Source of the DNA: UBA3792 sp964426415
GTDB taxonomy: Bacteria > Bacillota > Clostridia > Christensenellales > CAG-138
Direction: 5' to 3'
DNA length: 64,000 bases
Assembly: GCA_964426415.1 (NCBI GenBank)
Contig: CAYRQM010000001.1
Location: 62,001-126,000, forward strand
Positions 16,050 through 24,441 of this stretch are shown in pieces. Below the pieces are notes generated by a model. That model searched no databases and had not been told where the DNA came from. It saw only the letters and a list, made by a program, of their open reading frames with translations. Both the position numbers and the translations under genes were made by a program. Every line of letters starts with the position of its first letter. Position 1 is the stretch's first letter.

Positions 16050-19000
16050 TTACGGCTCGATGATGACTTCGTAGTCGGAGGGGCGATAGTCGTTCGTCTG
16101 CTTTGCAGCGGAAATGACAAGCTCGTCGTGGGAGAAATCCACCTGCGGCGCGGCGGCGGGCGCTTCGGTTGCAGGACTTGCTTTGCACTGCTTTTTCGGG
16201 ACATGGCGCTGCTTGGAATGGGGCTTGCGCGGCGTCGGCGCATCGGCTTTGACGGCGGCAGCCTCTTCGGCAGGCGCTTGCAGCTTTTCGGGAACGTCCG
16301 CGTCCGAAGGGGCGTCAGAAAGCGTGGGCGCGTCGCCGGAAGGCTTTTTGTCGCGGCGCAGCAGATCGTACAGCACGGGGATGATGAACAGAGTGGTAAA
16401 GGTGGCGTAGGTCAAGCCGCCGATGCAGACGACTGCCACGGGCTGGATGATCTCGGAGCCTGTGCCAAACCCGATTGCCAACGGCAGCAGACCCAAAATG
16501 GTGGTCAGCGCGGTCATGAGGACGGGGCGCACCCGCAGCGTGGTGGCTTTTACGATGGCGTCACGCTTGGACATGCCCGCGTCGCGCAGCTGGTTCGCGG
16601 TATCCACCAGCACGATGCCGTTGTTGACGGCGACGCCAACCAGCATAATCATGCCGATCATGGCGACGATGCTCACCTCCTCGCCCGCAATCAAAAGCCC
16701 CAAGAACCCGCCCGCAAAGGCAAGCGGGACGGTGCCCAACACGATGAACGGGCTGAGCAGCGACTGGAACTGGGCAACCATGATGAGGTAGATGATGAGT
16801 ACGCCAAGCGCCAGCATCCAAGCCAAGTCGGACAGGGCGCTGAGAATGGTTTCGTTCTCGCCTGCAAACACGACGGAGCAGCCCGCGGGCAGCGTCAGCG
16901 CGTTGACGGCAGCTTGGGCGGCGTTGGTCACATGGGTGATGTTGTAGCCCTCGTCCAACGTGCCCGACACCTCGACATAGCGGCGCTGGTCGGTGCGGGC
17001 GATGGAGGCAAGCGTGGTGGTTTCGGTGATTTCCGCGACGTCGCAAAGCTGCACGGTCTCCTCGGTGCCGTCCTGCTTGGTGACGGAAATGGAGAGCGTG
17101 CGGAACGCGTCCAAGGATTCGAACGCGGTCTGCGATACGATGGTGACGTCCAGCGACGTGCTGTCGGTGGTGATGCTCGTTGCCGTCACGGAGTCGGTGA
17201 GCTGTTCTGCCACCGCCAGATAGACCTGCGCCACGGTGAGCCCGTGCTTGACCGCCTTTTCCCGATCCACGGTGACGTGCAGTGCGGGCGAAACGTCGTC
17301 CGTGCCGCCCGACACCTCATGGATGCCGTCCACCTTGGACAGCGTATCCGCAACCATTGTGGCGGCGGCGGACAGGTCGGACAGGTCGTTGCCATAGATG
17401 TCGATGGCGACGCCGGAGGACGAAAGAGAGCTGAAGTCCATGGTGGTCATGCCCGCGATGGTAAACGGATGTTCCTCGGAAAGAGGCGACAAGGCGTCTT
17501 TGATTTCGGATTCGATGTTGAGGCTGTTCTTGCCGCTCGACGCGTCGATGAGACAGTAAATGGTCAGCTCGGAGACGTCCGCCGTGCCGGTGGAGCCGCC
17601 GATGCCGATGATGGACGCCACACCGTTGCCCAGCATCCCGCCCACATCCGTCAAGTCTTTGACTTGGTACAGCGCCTCCATAAACTGATCCGCAAGCGCC
17701 ACGTCCTCCTCAAAGGTGCTGTTTTCGGGCAGCGCCACGGTGACGGAGATTTGTTGCCCCGCACTGGAGGGGAAGTAGGAGAACCCGCGGGAAAGCGACG
17801 CCCACGCGCTGCCTGCCAACACCAGCACGGCAAGCACCAACGCCACGACGCGATGCCGCAGCACGAAGCGAACGGCTTTTTCCAACCCGCGCAGCAGCGC
17901 CTTGAAGGTGCGATGCTTTTCTTTGACGGGGCGGCGCATCAGCCCCGTTACCATGGCGGGAATGACGGTCAGCGCCACGATGAGCGAAGCCAACAGGGAA
18001 TAGGTGACGGTCAGCACCATGTCCATAAAGATTTGGCGCGTCAGCCCTTCGACAAACAGGATGGGGACGAACACGCAGATGGTGGTGAGCGTGGAGGCGG
18101 TGATGGCGCCCGTCACCTGCTTGGCGCCCTGCATGGCAGCCTCTTTGACGGGCACGCCCTCGGCGCGCAGCCGATAGATGTTCTCGATGACGACGATGGA
18201 ATTGTCCACCAGCATGCCGATGCCGATGGCAAGCCCCGCCATGGAGATGATGTTCATGGTGACGCCCGAAAAGTACATCATGACCAGCGCGAACAGGACG
18301 GAGATGGGGATGCTGATGCCCACGATGAACGTCGGACGCAGATCGCGCAGGAACAGGAACAGAATCAGAATGGCAAGCACCGCGCCGATGATGAGGTTTT
18401 GCACGACGGAGTTGATTGCCAAATGGATGTAGCTGCCCTGATCCATGAGGTTGATGAAATGCAGCCCTTCCTTCTCGGCGCTCAGCTCGGCAAAGCGCGT
18501 GGTGATGTTGTCCGCGACGGTGGCGGTGGCATAGGAGGACTGCTTGGTAAACGCCAGCAGCACGCCGCTTTCGCCGTTGATGCGGGCGTAGGTGGTGCCG
18601 CTGTTGTCGGTAACGGACAGCGTCGCAATGTCGGACAGGCGAACGGCGCCGATGTCGCCCAAATCCAAATAGACCAGCGCCACGTCCCGCAGGGCGTCGA
18701 TCTCGTCGATGGCGTCGCCCACGGTGACCATCCATTGCTCGGTGCCGCTTTGCACATAGCCGGCGGGCATCTCAAAATTTTGTGCCTTCAGCAGCGTCGC
18801 AAGGGTTTTGACGGACAATACGGTGTGCAGGTCGGCGCTCTTTTTGGCGGCAGCCAACTGTTCTGCGGCGGCTTCCTCGGCGGCGGTCAGCTGCGTGTTG
18901 CCTTCGTCCACCTTTTCCTGTCCTTCGTCCAGCGCAAGCAGCCCGCTGTTGATGGCGCTTTGCGCGGCGTTCAGCTTGCCGTTCACGGACGCCTTTTGCG

Positions 19001-20231
19001 ACGCAAGCGTTTCGTAGCCTTCCTCGACGGTGATTAGCCCCGCGTCGATGTCCGAAAGCGCGCTGTCAATCTGCGCAATGACGTCTTCCAAGACGGGCTG
19101 CGTTTCCTGCAGCGTCGCCAGCGTGCTGTCGATGTCGCCGCGGGTCAGCCCATAGTCGGCAAGCTGCGCGTCGATGGTCGCCAAGGAATCGACGATCGCT
19201 TGGTATTCGGCGCTGTTGGTAATCTCCGCCGTATAGGTGGCTTTTTCTTCATCGGTGAGGGTGGGATTCTCTTGAATGAGCCGAATCGCCTCGTCCAAAA
19301 GCGCCTGTGCCGTTTCGAGTGCGCGCACGGCGTACTTGAGCTTGGTTAAAACCTGCTGCATGGCAATGACCTGCTCAAGCTGCGAGGACAGCAGCGCTTG
19401 CTGCTCTAAAAGGGAGGACTTGAGCGCCAAAAGCTCGGCGTTGGTATCGTCCAGCTGGGTTTGCGCGTCGGCAAAGCCGCTGTTGGCTTGGTGCTTGCCC
19501 GCGTTCAGCTTGGCTTGCGCGTCGTCCAATGCGGCACGGTTCTCGTCGATGGTCGCTTGTCCGTCGATCAGCTGTTGGCGGGCGTCGTCCAATTCGGCGG
19601 TGGCTTCGGCAAATTCGGCGTCGATGGCGGCGAACAGCCGATCGTTCAGCGCGTCCAGCTTGTCGTCGTCGATGGCAATTTCAATCTTTTGGATGATCAG
19701 CCCCGTCGTGGTGACGGAGGCGACGCCGTTGATGCCCTCCAACTCGGCGCAAAGGGTGTCGTTGACGTAGGCGGACAGCGCAATCTGATCCATCCCGTCC
19801 ACGTTGACCGCAGCCACCACGGTGGGAATCAAGTCGCTGCTCAGCTCCATCACGGTGGTGCTGCCCACGCTGTCGCCCCATTCCGATTCCAACGGCGCCA
19901 ATGCGCGCTGCACGTTCAGCATGGCGACGTCCACGTTCGCACTTTGGTCGAAGGTCAGAAAGACGACGGAATAGTTCTCGGAGCTGGTGGAGGTCACGGA
20001 GCTGAGGTCGTCCAGCGACGCCATCGCCTGCTCGATGGGCTTGGTGACGGTGGATTCGACTTCTTCGGGCGACGCGCCGATGTAGGTGGTGAACAGCGCC
20101 ACATAGGGGAAGCTCATTTCGGGCAGAAGGTCGGGCGTCATTTTGGTGACGGACATTACGCCCAGCACAATGATCAACACCACGGCGACCAGCACGGTAA
20201 ATGGCTTTTTCACGCTATACTTCGAAAGCAT
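16050..20231 (-). CDS. RND-family efflux transporter with a coiled-coil insertion
   Basis: The 1393-residue product has AcrB/SwrC-type topology: a first helix (about 10-28), a porter-like loop, helix blocks around LIIGAVLAILILFLFL, GLAIGIGMLVDNSIVVIENI (the TM4 acidic site) and a second repeat ending near VGVAVNNGIVLVDTA. Family members are usually about 1030-1060 residues. The extra length is a Gln/Ala/Leu-rich helical insertion at about residues 200-467 in the first extracytoplasmic loop (heptad-like ELDDARQQLIDG, KSSLLEQQALLSSQLEQ), plus a low-complexity charged cytoplasmic tail of about 100 residues. No membrane-fusion or TolC-type partner gene lies nearby. It probably exports lipophilic compounds or lipids driven by the proton gradient. 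A TATAAT at 20263-20268 on the minus strand may be its minus-10 box. Confidence 0.88.
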   Translation of the reverse strand: MLSKYSVKKPFTVLVAVVLIIVLGVMSVTKMTPDLLPEMSFPYVALFTTYIGASPEEVESTVTKPIEQAMASLDDLSSVTSTSSENYSVVFLTFDQSANVDVAMLNVQRALAPLESEWGDSVGSTTVMELSSDLIPTVVAAVNVDGMDQIALSAYVNDTLCAELEGINGVASVTTTGLIIQKIEIAIDDDKLDALNDRLFAAIDAEFAEATAELDDARQQLIDGQATIDENRAALDDAQAKLNAGKHQANSGFADAQTQLDDTNAELLALKSSLLEQQALLSSQLEQVIAMQQVLTKLKYAVRALETAQALLDEAIRLIQENPTLTDEEKATYTAEITNSAEYQAIVDSLATIDAQLADYGLTRGDIDSTLATLQETQPVLEDVIAQIDSALSDIDAGLITVEEGYETLASQKASVNGKLNAAQSAINSGLLALDEGQEKVDEGNTQLTAAEEAAAEQLAAAKKSADLHTVLSVKTLATLLKAQNFEMPAGYVQSGTEQWMVTVGDAIDEIDALRDVALVYLDLGDIGAVRLSDIATLSVTDNSGTTYARINGESGVLLAFTKQSSYATATVADNITTRFAELSAEKEGLHFINLMDQGSYIHLAINSVVQNLIIGAVLAILILFLFLRDLRPTFIVGISIPISVLFALVMMYFSGVTMNIISMAGLAIGIGMLVDNSIVVIENIYRLRAEGVPVKEAAMQGAKQVTGAITASTLTTICVFVPILFVEGLTRQIFMDMVLTVTYSLLASLIVALTVIPAMVTGLMRRPVKEKHRTFKALLRGLEKAVRFVLRHRVVALVLAVLVLAGSAWASLSRGFSYFPSSAGQQISVTVALPENSTFEEDVALADQFMEALYQVKDLTDVGGMLGNGVASIIGIGGSTGTADVSELTIYCLIDASSGKNSLNIESEIKDALSPLSEEHPFTIAGMTTMDFSSLSSSGVAIDIYGNDLSDLSAAATMVADTLSKVDGIHEVSGGTDDVSPALHVTVDREKAVKHGLTVAQVYLAVAEQLTDSVTATSITTDSTSLDVTIVSQTAFESLDAFRTLSISVTKQDGTEETVQLCDVAEITETTTLASIARTDQRRYVEVSGTLDEGYNITHVTNAAQAAVNALTLPAGCSVVFAGENETILSALSDLAWMLALGVLIIYLIMVAQFQSLLSPFIVLGTVPLAFAGGFLGLLIAGEEVSIVAMIGMIMLVGVAVNNGIVLVDTANQLRDAGMSKRDAIVKATTLRVRPVLMTALTTILGLLPLAIGFGTGSEIIQPVAVVCIGGLTYATFTTLFIIPVLYDLLRRDKKPSGDAPTLSDAPSDADVPEKLQAPAEEAAAVKADAPTPRKPHSKQRHVPKKQCKASPATEAPAAAPQVDFSHDELVISAAKQTNDYRPSDYEVIIEP

Positions 20232-20325
20232 AGGAAACTCCGTTTCAAAAGTTTGGTACCTTATTATAGCACGGGCATGGTAACGGCATTGTGGCAGGAG
20301 TGTGAATCTTTGCGAAAATTCGGAA

Positions 20326-20353
20326 CTTTACAAAGGCTTTACACGCGCTTTAC
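20326..20353 (+). promoter_or_regulatory. Three Pho-box-like direct repeats
   Basis: CTTTAC occurs at 20326, 20337 and 20348, exactly 11 bp apart. The core TTTACA/TTTACC matches the TT(A/C/T)A(C/T)A direct repeats bound by PhoP in Firmicutes. The boxes end 10 bp upstream of the minus-35 of a phosphate transporter gene, the expected place for an activator. Confidence 0.75.
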
Positions 20354-20363
20354 CAACAGAACC

Positions 20364-20393
20364 TTGAAAAGGGTGCGTTTGGTCTGATAGAAT
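20364..20393 (+). promoter_or_regulatory. Promoter of the Na/Pi cotransporter gene
   Basis: TTGAAA (20364-20369), 18-bp spacer, TAGAAT (20388-20393). A small hairpin (GCGGG AGAAC CCCGC, about 20427-20442) lies just before the ribosome site. Confidence 0.7.
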
Positions 20394-20453
20394 CACAATG
20401 AATAGGTAAGGATAAAGAGGAAGGGCGGGAGAACCCCGCGAGAGGATTTTGAA

Positions 20454-22229
20454 ATGACGGAACACATACTTTTGTTCATACTGGGGCTGTCGTTCACGCT
20501 GTTTGGCATGAACCTGATGAGCAAGGGCTTGGAACACATGACGGGCGGCAAGCTGGAACGCGCACTCGAAAGTGCCACCACGACCAAATCCCGTTTCCCC
20601 ATCGTAGGCCGCATCAAGGGCATGCTGGTGGGCTGCGGACTGACGGCGCTGGTGCAAAGCTCATCCTCCACCACGGTCATGACGGTGGGCTTTGTCAACT
20701 CCGGGATGATGCGGCTCGAGCAAGCGGTGGGCATCATCATGGGCGCCAACATCGGCACCACCATCACCTCTTGGATTTTCGCGCTGACGGGCATCGAAGG
20801 CGATGCGTGGTATGCCACCATCTTCAAGCCGACGACGTTTTCGCCCGTCTTGGCGCTGATCGGCATTGTGATGATGCTCTTTTTCAAGCGGCAAAAGCTG
20901 CGCGAAATCGGCGTCACGCTGGTGAGCTTCGCCGTGCTGATGTACGGCATGACGCTGATGAGCGACAACTGTTCCGTACTGGTCAGCGGCGAATGGGCGC
21001 AGGGCTTCTTTGCCACATTGGAAAATCCGCTGCTGGGCGTCTTGGCAGGCGCGCTCTTTACGGGCGTGATTCAAGCGTCCGCCGCCGCCATCGGCATCGT
21101 GCAGGCGCTGGCGTTGTCGGGCAGCATCACCTATGGCGCCGCCATTCCCATCATCTTGGGCATGAACATCGGCACCTGCGTGACCGCGCTGCTCTCCTGC
21201 ATCGGTGCCAACAAAAATGCACGCCGCACGGCAATGGTGCATCTGTATTTCAACATTTTGGGCAGCGTCCTGTTCTTGGGGCTGTTCTACGGCGCGAACG
21301 CCGTCTTCCAATTCCCGTTCATGAACGAGAAGCTGCGGCCCAAGCATATCGCGCTCATTCACACCATCTTCAACGTGTCGGCAACGCTTGTCTTCCTGCC
21401 GTTTGGCGACCTTTTAGCCAAGCTTGCACGGCTCACCATTCCCGACGGCAAGGACGAACGCGCCGTGGCGACGACGCTTTTGGACGATCGCTTCCTCAAG
21501 ACGCCCGCCTTTGCCGTACAGCAGTGCGTGACCGTCAGCGACAAGATGGCGGCGCTGTCCCACGAAACGCTGCTGCGTGCGCTGGATCTTTTGACGCACT
21601 ATGACGAGAAGGAAGCCCGCCGCATCGACGAGGACGAGGAGCATCTGGATCGATATGAAGACAAGCTGGGCACCTATCTTGTGAAGCTTGGCGCCACCGA
21701 TTTGGATGACGCCAGCAGCCGCAAGGTCAATCAGCTGCTGCACGTTTTGTCCGACTTTGAGCGCATCGGCGACCACGCCGTCAACCTCAAAGAGCTTGCC
21801 CAAGAGATGAAAGAGAAAAAACTGGTCTTTTCCGAGCAGGGCGCGCACGAGCTGGATGTGCTCATCGCCGCGCTGCGGGAAATCATGGATTTGTCGTTTT
21901 CGGCGTATCGAGAGGGCGACGTGACAAAGGCAAGCAAGGTGGAGCCGTTGGAGGACGTCATCGACCTGCTCGTCAAGACGCTGGGCGATCATCATGTGGC
22001 GCGGCTGCAGGCGGGCGTCTGCACCATCGTGCAGGGCTTCGTGTACCACGACATCCTTGCCAACTGCGAGCGCGTGTCCGACCACTGCTCCAACATCGCC
22101 GTCGATTTGATCGAGGTGTCCCATGCGCATTTCGACACGCACCGCTATATGCTCGATCTCAAGACGGGGCCGTCCACCGCCTATGCCGATATGGTGCAGA
22201 CGTACTCCAAAAAATACGAGCTGTCCTAA
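20454..22229 (+). CDS. Na/Pi cotransporter family protein with PhoU-like domain
   Basis: The 591-residue membrane protein imports phosphate with sodium. The first about 310 residues hold the two inverted NptA repeats with the signatures LVQSSSSTTVM and VIQASAAAIGI. The second repeat has Gln-Ala-Ser in place of the usual Gln-Ser-Ser. The last about 210 residues form a helical PhoU-like domain with paired acidic helices (RIDEDEEHLDRYEDKLGTY; LSDFERIGDHAVNLKE). Length and fusion match the YjbB/NptA bacterial type. It is monocistronic, with its own promoter, upstream Pho-like boxes and a downstream terminator, which fits induction by phosphate starvation. Confidence 0.93.
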   Translation: MTEHILLFILGLSFTLFGMNLMSKGLEHMTGGKLERALESATTTKSRFPIVGRIKGMLVGCGLTALVQSSSSTTVMTVGFVNSGMMRLEQAVGIIMGANIGTTITSWIFALTGIEGDAWYATIFKPTTFSPVLALIGIVMMLFFKRQKLREIGVTLVSFAVLMYGMTLMSDNCSVLVSGEWAQGFFATLENPLLGVLAGALFTGVIQASAAAIGIVQALALSGSITYGAAIPIILGMNIGTCVTALLSCIGANKNARRTAMVHLYFNILGSVLFLGLFYGANAVFQFPFMNEKLRPKHIALIHTIFNVSATLVFLPFGDLLAKLARLTIPDGKDERAVATTLLDDRFLKTPAFAVQQCVTVSDKMAALSHETLLRALDLLTHYDEKEARRIDEDEEHLDRYEDKLGTYLVKLGATDLDDASSRKVNQLLHVLSDFERIGDHAVNLKELAQEMKEKKLVFSEQGAHELDVLIAALREIMDLSFSAYREGDVTKASKVEPLEDVIDLLVKTLGDHHVARLQAGVCTIVQGFVYHDILANCERVSDHCSNIAVDLIEVSHAHFDTHRYMLDLKTGPSTAYADMVQTYSKKYELS

Positions 22230-22263
22230 CGGGACGGCGTAAGGATCTTTCCCCAAAAGGGAC

Positions 22264-22301
22264 GGGGCTGCAGCAAAGCGAATTTGCTGCAGCTCCTTTT
22301 T
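22264..22301. terminator. Terminator after the Na/Pi gene
   Basis: Stem GGGCTGCAGCAAA, loop GCGA, TTTGCTGCAGCTCC, then a T-run on the plus strand. It also sits at the 3' end of the minus-strand microprotein operon. Confidence 0.9.
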
Positions 22302-22436
22302 TCACAGGTCGTCCGCGTCTTGCATGGGGCGCGAGCCGTCGTGTGACATGCCGGTGTAACTACCGTTCACGTCCGATGGGATCTCCACCGCACTGCGCGG
22401 CGTGTAGACCATCGGCGGTTTCTTCTGTCTGCGCAT
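22302..22436 (-). CDS. Microprotein of 44 residues ending QDADDL
   Basis: This short frame reads MRRQKKPPMVYTPRSAVEIP... and continues SDVNGSYTG...RPMQDADDL. The N-terminal half is basic and proline-rich; the C-terminal half is acidic. I recall similar tiny clostridial proteins with a D-x-x-GSYTG core and a QDADDL end, with no function known to me; that memory needs a search. Its ATG overlaps the stop of the Asn-rich microprotein gene (TGATG), which strongly suggests a coupled pair and a genuine gene despite the size. Its own stop abuts the terminator. Confidence 0.65.
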   Translation of the reverse strand: MRRQKKPPMVYTPRSAVEIPSDVNGSYTGMSHDGSRPMQDADDL

Positions 22437-22603
22437 CAGAAACGATACCGATCCGACTCAAACGCGTTGTCGCTGCGTTCATTGTTTTGCTTTTGCCCGT
22501 TGCTGTTGTTGTTCGAGCCGGTGCGGTTGCGTTCCTTGGGATTGCTGTTACGGTTCCGCTCTTGGTTGTTGTTTTCGCGGCCGTTCTCATTGAAGAAAGA
22601 CAT
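22436..22603 (-). CDS. Asparagine-rich microprotein of 55 residues
   Basis: Starting MSFFNENGRENNNQERNRN, the product is about one third asparagine with many Arg, Glu and Ser residues. It is hydrophilic and probably unstructured. The ATG is preceded by CGGAGG at a normal distance, which argues for real translation. It is the first gene of a two-gene minus-strand operon, divergent from glnS. Composition recalls small hydrophilic spore proteins, but no named family is recognised. The gene falls below common gene-calling length limits. Confidence 0.6.
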   Translation of the reverse strand: MSFFNENGRENNNQERNRNSNPKERNRTGSNNNSNGQKQNNERSDNAFESDRYRF

Positions 22604-22624
22604 GAGAGTACCTCCGTTTTAGAT

Positions 22625-22642
22625 TTGTCGGATCACCGACAA
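22625..22642. other. Small inverted repeat upstream of the microprotein operon
   Basis: TTGTCGG, loop ATCA, CCGACAA. It lies 22 bases upstream of the Asn-rich gene start and could be an operator or an RNA hairpin. No T-run follows it on either strand. Confidence 0.4.
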
Positions 22643-22707
22643 CCTTATTGTGTCCGTCCGTCGGCGCGTCATACACGCTTTCACGTCAAAAAAATGCCAA
22701 ACGTGTC

Positions 22708-22736
22708 TTGTGAAAAGCGTGCGGGTGCGGTATAAT
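22708..22736 (+). promoter_or_regulatory. glnS promoter
   Basis: TTGTGA (22708-22713), 17-bp spacer, TATAAT (22731-22736). No T-box word follows, unlike for ileS, thrS and hisS. Confidence 0.7.
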
Positions 22737-22783
22737 GATTTCGATAAAATGGATGAGTAGGGGCTTATCCCGAAGGAAAGGAT

Positions 22784-24430
22784 ATGCAAGTGGAAGAACA
22801 CAGCAAAAATTTCATCGAAGAAATCATCGAGGAGGATCTGCGCACCAAGGAGCCGCGGGTGAAGACCCGTTTTCCGCCTGAGCCGAACGGCTATCTGCAC
22901 ATCGGTCACGCCAAGGCGCTGACGGTGGATTTCGGTATGGCGGAGGAATACGGCGGTTCCTGCAACCTGCGCTTTGACGATACGAACCCCACCAAAGAGG
23001 ACGCGGAATACGTCGAGGCAATCAAGCAGGACATTCAATGGCTGGGCTTTCATTGGGATCAGCTTTTGTTTGGCTCGTCCTATTTCGATCAGTGCTACGA
23101 TCTTGCCATCAAGCTCATCAAGGATGGCCGCGCCTATGTGGACGACCTGTCCAAAGACGAAATGCGCGAATACCGCGGCACGCTGACCGAGCCCGGCACC
23201 AACAGCCCGTACCGCAATCGTTCCGTGGAAGAAAATTTAGACCTGTTCCACCGCATGAAGGACGGCGCGTTCCCCGACGGCAGCAAGACGCTGCGCGCCA
23301 AGATCGATATGGCGTCGCCCAACATCAACATGCGCGACCCTGCGATGTATCGCATCCTGCACATTCGGCATCATCAGACGGGCGACAAATGGTGCATCTA
23401 TCCGATGTACGATTTCGCGCACCCGATTCAGGACGCCATCGAAGGCGTGACGCATTCGCTCTGTTCGCTGGAATACGAGGCGCATCGTCCCCTGTACGAT
23501 TGGGTGGTGGACGCCTGCGGGTTCGAACATAAGCCGCGCCAGATCGAGTTCGCACGGCTCAATCTCACCAACACCATCATGTCCAAGCGGTATCTGCGCC
23601 GTCTGGTGGAAGAGGGCTTGGTCAACGGGTGGGACGACCCGCGTATGCCCACGCTTTGCGCCATGCGCCGCCGCGGCTATCCGGCGGAGGCAATCCGCGA
23701 TTTCCTTGCGCGCATCGGCGTCGCCAAGGCAGATTCCGTGGTCGATACCGCCATTTTGGAGCATTGCGTGCGCGAGAATCTCAACGCCACCGCGCCCCGC
23801 ATGATGGCAATCACCGAACCGTTAAAGCTTGTCATCGACAACTGGGACAAGGACGTCACCGAGGACGTGACGCTCGAAACCTATCCGATGGACGAGCAAT
23901 CCGAAACGCGCACCGTGCGCTTTGGCCACACGCTGTACATCGAGCAGAGCGATTTCATGACGGAGCCCGTCAAGAAATTCTTCCGCCTCAAGCCCGACGG
24001 CGAAGTTCGTCTGAAGGGCGCTTACATTGTCAAATGCACCGGCTGGGAAGCGGACGACGACGGCACGGTCACCTGCGTGCATTGCACCTACGACCCCGAT
24101 TCCCACAGCGGCGCGTGCCAGCGCAAGGTCAAGGGCACGCTGCACTGGGTCAACGCCGAGGACGCCATCCCGTGCGAGCTGCGCCACTACGAACCGCTGA
24201 TGCGCGAAGCCGAAGAGGGTGAAACGGTCGAGGATTTCACTGCGCTTCTTGCGCCCGATTCGCTCATCGTCAAGCACGGCTATTTGGAGCCTGCGCTGAA
24301 GGACGCCAAGGCGGGCGACCGCTTCCAGTTCGTGCGGATGGGCTACTACTGCGCGGATCCCGATTCTACGCCTGCGCTGCCCGTGTTCAACCGCATCGTG
24401 GGGTTGAAAGACTCCTTCAAGCTTTCCTAA
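22784..24430 (+). CDS. glnS: Glutaminyl-tRNA synthetase
   Basis: GlnRS charges tRNA-Gln directly with glutamine. The 548-residue product has the class I entry [16 protein letters not shown], the family-specific [44 protein letters not shown], the KMSKS-type signature TIMSKRYL, and the C-terminal beta-barrel anticodon domain. Length is typical. It sits 11 bases upstream of gltX. Having both GlnRS and a GluRS suggests a direct route to Gln-tRNA, which is not universal in Firmicutes. Confidence 0.97.
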   Translation: MQVEEHSKNFIEEIIEEDLRTKEPRVKTRFPPEPNGYLHIGHAKALTVDFGMAEEYGGSCNLRFDDTNPTKEDAEYVEAIKQDIQWLGFHWDQLLFGSSYFDQCYDLAIKLIKDGRAYVDDLSKDEMREYRGTLTEPGTNSPYRNRSVEENLDLFHRMKDGAFPDGSKTLRAKIDMASPNINMRDPAMYRILHIRHHQTGDKWCIYPMYDFAHPIQDAIEGVTHSLCSLEYEAHRPLYDWVVDACGFEHKPRQIEFARLNLTNTIMSKRYLRRLVEEGLVNGWDDPRMPTLCAMRRRGYPAEAIRDFLARIGVAKADSVVDTAILEHCVRENLNATAPRMMAITEPLKLVIDNWDKDVTEDVTLETYPMDEQSETRTVRFGHTLYIEQSDFMTEPVKKFFRLKPDGEVRLKGAYIVKCTGWEADDDGTVTCVHCTYDPDSHSGACQRKVKGTLHWVNAEDAIPCELRHYEPLMREAEEGETVEDFTALLAPDSLIVKHGYLEPALKDAKAGDRFQFVRMGYYCADPDSTPALPVFNRIVGLKDSFKLS

Positions 24431-24441
24431 CGGAGGATACC

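Noticed and set aside
16128..19037. Open frame of more than 900 codons antisense to the RND gene
   Set aside because: Gly/His/Gln/Arg-rich nonsense composition, typical of antisense reading of a biased gene; the RND protein is clearly real.
20263..20291. Complete promoter for the RND gene
   Set aside because: TATAAT is present on the minus strand, but no acceptable minus-35 lies at 16-18 bp.
22740..22783. T-box leader for glnS
   Set aside because: The leader is too short and lacks the GGTGG-ACCGCG word.
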